This document shows, in pieces, positions 56,943-64,000 of a DNA stretch of 64,000 nucleotides. Numbering within the stretch: the stretch's first letter is position 1; the number at the start of each line of letters is the position of its first letter. Source of the DNA: Apium graveolens (taxonomy: Eukaryota > Streptophyta > Magnoliopsida > Apiales > Apiaceae); assembly GCF_009905375.1 (NCBI RefSeq), contig NC_133655.1, positions 36,322,203 to 36,386,202 on the forward strand, written 5' to 3'. Under the pieces are notes generated by a model. The model saw only the letters and a program-made list of their open reading frames with translations. It searched no databases and was not told the origin of the DNA. The position numbers and the translations under genes were made by a program.

Positions 56943-58461
56943 AAGAACAGGGACAAACCGGCGGCTAACCGGAGAAGAAATCGGAAAACCAGGCGGCGGC
57001 ACAAGGAAAAACGACAGGAGCAACAGAGAGCTAGAAGAAGAGTTCTTGGGATTGAATGATATAACAGAAATTGAGAGAGATTAAGCAAGAAAGAGGCCGA
57101 TTGAAACACCACAGGGGAACCGATCGAGAGAAAAGAGAGACAGGGGGGGTTGGAGTGGATGAGAGAGAGATGAGATCAAATGAATCAGTTAATTTTTCTT
57201 TTATCCTTATCTGCTAGTTTAGTCCCGAGTACATTATCGACATAAATCAATTAACGAACCAATCACGGGTAATTAAAACCCAAATATTATAAGATATTTT
57301 ATAAAATATCACAAATAATTAAAAGTTATTTAAACATAATTTTTCCATAATTTAAAATTATTTTTGAAATGCAACTCATATCTGAATTTATCAATCAAAT
57401 AAAACAGCACGCGGGTCGAACTAAATCCTAAAATCTCCAAAATAATTTTAAAACTCCCGAAATATTCCAAACTTAATAAAATATAAATTTTTAAATTTTT
57501 AAAAAATTCTAGAATTAAATACTGATTTTACAATTAAATGAAATCAGAAAATCATTTAACGTTAAATAATCAATAAAATGTTGATTTCTAAATTTTATAA
57601 ACTCCTAAAAAAATACTAAATAAAATTATAAAGCAACCAAAATAATTTTTGAAATAATTTTAGCATTTATAAAAATAAATATTCAATAAAATCATTTTAA
57701 AAACAAATAATGTTATACAGCTCAATAATTAATTATAAAATTAATCTTCGCATCCAACAAATCACAAAATTAATAATACAGCAATACATAGCTGACATAG
57801 CTGACAGAACCATCACATATTTTATCCATTTAATAATTCGATATTTATATTTACATGTCAGATTCGAAAATACATTACTTAGCCGCTAAGTAACTATATA
57901 ACGATATAATTTAATATCCGATACGGATAATTATCAAAACTGGGCTTCCTACAAAATACTTTACACAAAAATAAAGTAAAATTATCTCGCCTTCCGAGAA
58001 TATGGGTTTTACCGGTCTATAAAATGATTAGCGTATCGAAAAATTTTACGCCGAGACTCGTACGGGTCAAACGGTAATCCGGATTGAAAAAGTTAAAACA
58101 CGGAAAATATCCGGAATTACCAGATTTGGTTAGGAAGGAGTTTTCGGAAGAGTTTCGGGTTGTAAAAACGGTTGAAGTTGGACGATTCCCGGCTTTATAA
58201 AATAGTATTGTAATTATACATAAAATAATTAATAAATCCATAAATTATTATAAAATCATATAATAGTCCAAAAATTACCAGAAAAATATCAAAATTATTT
58301 ATATTTTATTATGGACATATAAAAATTAAAATACTCAAATAATATCATATTAAACATCCAAAGCATCAACTCCAATTACAAGATAATTCCAAAAATTCAC
58401 ATAAAATCACATAAACAATCCCAAATAATAATAATAATATCTGAAAATATGGAATATTACA
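53978..58461 (-). repeat. Complete large LTR (first copy)
   Basis: 4,484 bp from TGTAACGCCCCC to GGAATATTACA. It contains a (TA)n run at 56889-56940 and a CpG-rich block at 56690-56860. It matches 59624-64000 throughout. Short open frames in both copies are not considered genes. Confidence 0.9.
56889..56940. repeat. (TA)n microsatellite in the first large LTR
   Basis: About 51 bp of alternating TA. The matching place in the second LTR (62567-62581) has only about 15 bp. Confidence 0.95.
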
Positions 58462-59623
58462 ATCTACCCCCCTTATAAGGATTCCGTCCTCGGAATCAGC
58501 AGAAGAAAGCACTAAGGATCTTCTAACCAACTTCCCAATCTTGCATATGTAACTTTTCTCAAAATTTCCAATAACACTGCAATTTCTTATACCACACAGT
58601 TACCACGAAAACATCACTCTGCAATATTATTCCATCCACACCCTTTGACCAATTTCTCAATGGAGTCACTTTTTACTGATTGCGAGAAAGAAGAATAGAA
58701 AGAAAGATAGAGAGAAAGAAAAGGGAAGAGAGATAGAGATAAATAAAGAGAGAAATAAAGAAATAGATTGACTTCGTTGTATGCCATTGATATTTGAATC
58801 GCATTGCAATCCACTGTCGTCCTCGGTAATTCCAACACACCGCCTTACTTTGACTTAATCAAGATAACTCAGCTTAACTGAGAGATCAATATGATCAAAT
58901 GAAAGAATAACTGAGAGATCAATATGATCAAATGAACTGGGTGTTGCGTGCCAAAATCAAGACACTACTAAAGGTTGTTAACCTTCTTGTAGTCACAACA
59001 CACACAAGTGATGGCGTCCCATCCAACTCCTATCACACAGACAGGTATACCTTGTATCCCCTATAGTTAGGGTTGTTCATCTCAGTCTGAATAAAAGAAT
59101 ATGAAATGAATTCAAAATCAAATGAATAAAACTGAAAAGATTTCAAGCTGATATTTCTGAAGGAAATGAAATCCAGAGAATAAAATTCTGGCATAAAATA
59201 ACTAAACGAGTGTTAGGGAATATATCCTCTAACATATACCTTTTTTTTGAGAGATGACAAAAGAATTTATAAAAAGAGAAGGTATTGCCAAGGTCTTAAT
59301 ACTTATCTTCTATTTGAACTCTTATGTTGCCTCGCTATCTGATTCTAGACACTTCTTCATGTTCCAAGGATATCGATAATCTTCATCATCGTCGAACCAT
59401 AGTAGCCTCGGAAGATTTCACAATAGATATTCGCAGCTGACAGGAGTTCTATGAAGCTCAACACAACCATCTCAAACGAATGCACCTATCTTAACTTACT
59501 CGTTGGTACTATATCCAATAGTCCAACATGAACTCGATATGAGCTCAAAGTACTCACATATCTATACACACTCCTACACACTCTCGTTTCTAGTTTACTA
59601 TAACCTCAGATCTGATACCAACC
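58462..59623 (-). other. Short non-coding internal region between the two large LTRs
   Basis: It begins with ATCTACCCCCCTTATAAGG and CGGAATCC (reverse of a pol-end and polypurine tract), holds a GA-rich run at 58681-58770, then leader sequence homologous to 53087-53977, and ends with the primer site at 59609-59621. No open frame resembles gag or pol. The junction near 58826 is where the missing coding part would be. Confidence 0.75.
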
Positions 59624-62600
59624 TGTAACGCCCCCAAATCCGGGGTCAAGGGATTTAATCGTCACTATGAAACCTCAATCCAAATTAACATATTTAATCA
59701 ATAAACAAATGTCAGCGGAAGATATTAGCATAAATGACCCCAAACTAATCCAAGATCTTTTAAGGTTACAGTTCTAGAAACAAGAAATCCAAATTCCACA
59801 CATAAATTTTTCACTTTCTTTTCCTTTTAAAACTCTTTCCAACAAATTCCAGTTCAATACTAACCCGCTAGTATAACTTCGAAAAGAAGTATACTAGGCC
59901 CAACTATAAAATAACATAATTATAATATAATATAATATAAACAACTTTACACAATAGAACTTACACTAGTTCGCAAATCCTGGACCAACCACCTTCCAAA
60001 AGCTTCTTCTTTGCTTCCTCGAATTATATGGCTAAACAGCGCAAGTAATCTTCACTGGAGGTTAAATTTAAAAACAGGCAAGTATGAGCGAAGAAATGCT
60101 AAGCAAGATCATTGTGATATATATATATGGTTGTTTTGATATTAAACCGACATCTGCAATAACGCAAAATATTTTAAAATCATAATTGCTGAAACAAAAA
60201 TTTATTAGAGAAACAAATAATTATTTCTCACTGTATTTAAAAATCTTTTTGATATTTTCGAGCGAAATGCTTCAGCAATACTTCGAATCTAGATGAGAAT
60301 AAAACTCGTAAAGCTATGTTTACGGAAATATCGTAAATAACAATAACAAGAAACAATGATTATGGAATGAGTCATACACTTTATTCAAAACCGAACTCTT
60401 GATATTAATATTCATTTTGATGTCATATCAAATTAGATATCAATACGAACTTTGATGCTCACAACCTACCCGCGCTAAAATAGGGAAGTCAACATCAATC
60501 ATCTACATTAATACCGCCTTTGATATTTAAAAACAACTTAAACATCAACATCAATCAATAACCGAATTAAAACTTTATTCCACCTTTATTCAAAACCAAA
60601 ACAATTGATAAATCATTCCTTATAAGATAATCAAAAGCAATATAATAATTTAGATTGGAATCCTCGAACGACGGTGTGTTGCCGCCGGTGATCAGCCGCG
60701 GAGCAACACCGGTATGCCAAAACATATCCAACTAAACAAATGGGGCACCCAAGGCACATTCGTCCTAATGGTATTATATCCTGTATAATACCTAAATCTC
60801 CGTTGGACAGTCGCCACGACCTCTTACGCAACCATCCAATCTTAAAACCTGTTATTGAAAGGGGTCATAATACTCGACACCCTTAACATTTTATTCGCCC
60901 ATTTACTTGGGTAGAAAACCCAAAACAACATCATCTTTCTCAAAATCTAAAACAATTATAAATCCAGTAATTTAATAAGTAAAATCACTTAGCTATTCTG
61001 AACATAGAATAGTAGAAGAATACTTGCATAAACAGAATCATATAATTCAGTGATATGTAAAACATTTATCTATTCTCAATTAAGAATAGGGAAAACAATA
61101 CTTGCATAAGAAGATTTAAAATAAATATCACTTGAACAATAAGTGATGATAGGGATACTTGCCTTTGGGATTTAGCAGTTAGTCACACTCGTATAAATGC
61201 AATTATCTCATTCTGGCATCTCAAGGCATCCCCGTCTTTTACTTCGCTAAATCTCTAATATGCTGCTAATGCAGTGCTGCAACCCAAGATTCCATAATAT
61301 TTAAATTTAGTCTTCATTCATTCCATCTAGTCCTGATCGTCTTGAAAGATTTGTATCTAAAATTAAAAGATCACACTTTAATCGTCCAAACGATAATTAC
61401 TCGATGAATCGCGCGTCAAAATCCTATCATCTACCCATACGATACCCCGCACATAAAGATGACAATCAAATACAAGACCATTGACCCACGCACACACGTA
61501 ATTCACATAGCACATATGCACATAACTCACCTATAAAATAATTCATATAACACATGCCTCGGTTCGTCAAAAGTTTTGACATAATACGTTCAAAACTCAA
61601 ATCGGGTCAAAAATATGATTTATCGCTAAAAAATCGACTCGGAATGACTCACAAATCAAATGACCTTATAATACAAAAGAAATTAGGTCCCGAAAATATT
61701 TTTGATGAAAACGGAATATTTTCTGAGTCTGTACGCATTCGTTTCGTAATAAACGGACGAACAGTTTATTTATAAAATATCCTTTCCCAACACGAATTTA
61801 GGTTTCGTAAAAATTTAATTACATAATCTTATTCGACGTCTCCGATAATTATAGGCTACGTTCCCGTATTTTCGGAATTAATTTCCCGAAAATCGGGCAG
61901 CGTCTCCTTTGTTTATCGGCCTCCCCATCGAAGACAATTGACGTCTAATCAATCACAACACAATTACCAAAATCAATTGTCCAAGTCCAATACACCATTT
62001 CAACCAACAGTGACAATCCGCAATTCACATACACCAATCAAATACACTTATTAATCGTTACTGTCCGTATTTGTATGTTCTAATCGAAGTAATTTTTATT
62101 CGTCATTTGTACTTTTTTTTAAATCGTATCTTGTATTTTAAATCATAGGGCTCAGAAATATTCATCATAGCCCACCGTCGACTCGCCGAAGCTCATCGTC
62201 AACGGCGGTAAAAATTCATGGGTTTCCGTCTATCGGACGTCCTGCGTGAGTTTTACAGATTAATTATTATAATGCCGCACGAAAAGTATTTTCGATCAAA
62301 TAATCAAATAATTTCATTCGAATATTATTATTAACGTATCGCAGGAAAATAACAGGAACAATTTCATCACAGTCCAGACCCACGCGCGCACGCGCGGCCA
62401 GGAAAAGGGAACAATCAGAAAAAGAAGGCAACATAACGAAAGGCAACACAGGAAGCATGAGGAGCACGCGCCACCTCCCCCACCGGAAAGGGGGAGGGGC
62501 GGCGACGGAGGACCCAAAACACCACAACACCACAGCACGCGCACAACACACATATACATACGTAGGTATATATATATATATCAAAGAACCAGGCGGCGGC

Positions 62601-64000
62601 GCAAGGAAAAACGACAAGAGCAATATAGAGGTAGAAGAAGAGTTCTTGGGATTGAATGATATAATAGAAATTGAGAGAGATTAAGCAAGAAAGAGGCCGA
62701 TTGAAACAACACAGGGGAGGGGCAGCGGCTAACCGGAGAAGAAATCGGAAAACCAGGCGGCAGCGCAAGGAAAAATGACAGAAGCAACAGAGAGGTAGAA
62801 CAAGAGTTCTTGGGATTGAATGATAAAACAAAAATTGAGAGAGATTAAGCAAGAAAGAGGCCGATTGAAACACCACAGGGGAACCGATCGAGAGAAAAGA
62901 GAGACAGGGGGGCTTGGAGCGGATGAGAGAGAGATGAGATCAAATGAATCAGTTAATTTTTATCTTTTATCCTTATCTGCTAGTTTAGTCCCGAGTACAT
63001 TCTCGACATTAACCAATTAACGAACCAATCACGGGTAATTAAAACCCAAAAATTATTAAGATATTTTATAAAATATCACAAATAATTAAAAGTTTTTAAA
63101 CATAATTTTTCCATAATTTAAAATTATTTTTGAAATGCAACTCATATCTGAATTTATCAATCAAATAAAACAGCACGTGGGTCGAACTAAATCCTAAAAT
63201 CTCCAAAATAATTTTAAAACTCCCGAAATATTCCAAACTTAATAAAATATAAATTTCAAAATTTTTGAAGAATTCTAGAATTAAATACTAATTTTATAAT
63301 TAAATGAAATCAGAAAATTATTTAACGATAAATAATCAATAAAATGTTGATTTCTAAATTGTATAAACTCCTAACAAATACTAAATAAAATTATAAAGCA
63401 ACCAAAATAATTTTTGAAATAATTTTAGCATTTATAAAAATAAATATTCATAAAGTCATTTTAAAACCAAATAATGTCATCAGCTCAATAATTAATTATA
63501 AAATTAATCTTCGCATCCAACAAATCACAAAATTAATAATACAGCAACACATAGCTGACAGAACCATCACATATTTTATCCATTTAATAATTCGATAATT
63601 ACATTTACATGTCAGATCCGAAAATAGATTACTTAGCCGCTAAGTAACTATATAACGATACAAAAATATAACCGATACGGATAATCATCAAAACTGGACT
63701 TCCTACAAAATACTTTATACAAAAATAAAGTAAAATTTTCGCCTTCCGAGAATATGGGTTTTACCGGTCTATAAAATGATTAGCGTATCGAAAATTCTTA
63801 TGCTAGGACTCGTACGGGTCAAACGGTAATCCGGATTGAAAAAGTTAAAACACGAAAAATGTCCAGAATTACTATATTAGGTTTGAAAGTAGTTTTCGGA
63901 AGAGTTTCGGGTTGTAAAAACTTAAAAACGGTTGATGTTGGACGATTCTCGGCTTTATAAAATAGTTTTGTCATTATACATAAAATAATTAATAAATCCA
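59624..64000 (-). repeat. Large LTR, second copy, cut by window end
   Basis: 4,377 bp are present; about 0.2 kb is still to come by comparison with the first copy (window end matches 58240). It carries a 131-bp direct duplication at 62587-62717 and 62751-62881 that is single in the first copy. Confidence 0.9.
62587..62881. repeat. 131-bp direct duplication inside the second large LTR
   Basis: Copies at 62587-62717 and 62751-62881, both from AACCAGGCGGC to CACAGGGG, differ at about ten positions and are separated by 33 bp. The other LTR has one copy (56987-57117 region). Confidence 0.85.

Larger units (their letters stand above)
53087..64000 (-). mobile_element. Large-LTR, non-coding Tekay-like element, tandem copies, runs off window
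   Basis: Plus-strand order: leader (53087-53977, with primer site), LTR (53978-58461), short internal region (58462-59623, with pol-end/polypurine side, leader and primer site), LTR (59624 to beyond 64000). The leader at 53087-53977 and that at 58826-59623 are homologous, so the middle LTR is shared by two units. There are no gag or pol domains in 1.16 kb of internal sequence. LTR ends and the CGGAATCC motif beside the LTR resemble the Tekay element at 4331-19185. It may be a LARD-type non-autonomous derivative mobilised by a Tekay relative. Confidence 0.8.

Noticed and set aside
56590..57112. Open frames with long IYIYIY runs
   Set aside because: Produced by translating the (TA)n microsatellite and the flanking CpG-rich LTR sequence.

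Overview
This window is plant nuclear DNA made almost entirely of transposable elements nested inside one another. No host protein-coding gene, tRNA or rRNA gene was recognised. The element families (SIRE-type Ty1/copia, Tekay-type chromovirus, Athila, a probable Tat-lineage gypsy element, and a CACTA transposon) point to an AT-rich, repeat-rich flowering plant, most likely a eudicot. The species cannot be named from the sequence.

Layout, left to right. (1) 1-27624, + strand: SIRE-type copia element A, whose 5' end lies outside the window. It holds broken gag, protease, integrase, reverse transcriptase and RNase H, then a spacer with a minisatellite and TATA motifs, a long hydrophilic third ORF (ORF3), a polypurine tract and the 3' LTR (26412-27624). 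Its RNase H is cut by a 14.9-kb Tekay element (4331-19185, - strand, AACCA target duplication). Its spacer carries a solo LTR (20609-21705, TTGGT duplication). (2) 27625-30372, - strand: 5' LTR and gag of another SIRE element, B; A appears to have landed in B's gag. (3) 30373-32873, + strand: 3' end of a probable Tat-lineage element with a coding-type minisatellite and LTR start, into which B inserted on the left and an Athila element on the right. (4) 32879-42564, - strand: complete-length but decayed Athila element (GCCTC duplication). (5) about 42606-49189, + strand: heavily decayed SIRE element C. (6) 49190 to about 52200: CACTA transposon end with a spliced TNPA-like transposase gene on the - strand. 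(7) about 53087-64000, - strand: tandem copies of a large-LTR, non-coding Tekay-like element (LTR about 4.5 kb), running off the window.

How the parts work together. Each retrotransposon has the usual chain of LTR promoter, tRNA primer site, gag, protease, reverse transcriptase, RNase H and integrase. Every copy seen here is disabled by frameshifts and stops, many of them CAG/CAA/CGA/TGG to stop changes that fit methyl-cytosine decay. The most interesting signal is regulatory. In two unrelated lineages (SIRE A and Athila) the extra ORF downstream of pol is preceded by a TATA box and by a repeat module resembling one in that family's own LTR. This suggests that both lineages express ORF3 from an internal promoter built from LTR-type parts. 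The Tekay element also carries an uninterrupted 223-codon ORF between primer site and gag, which is not part of the standard gene set.
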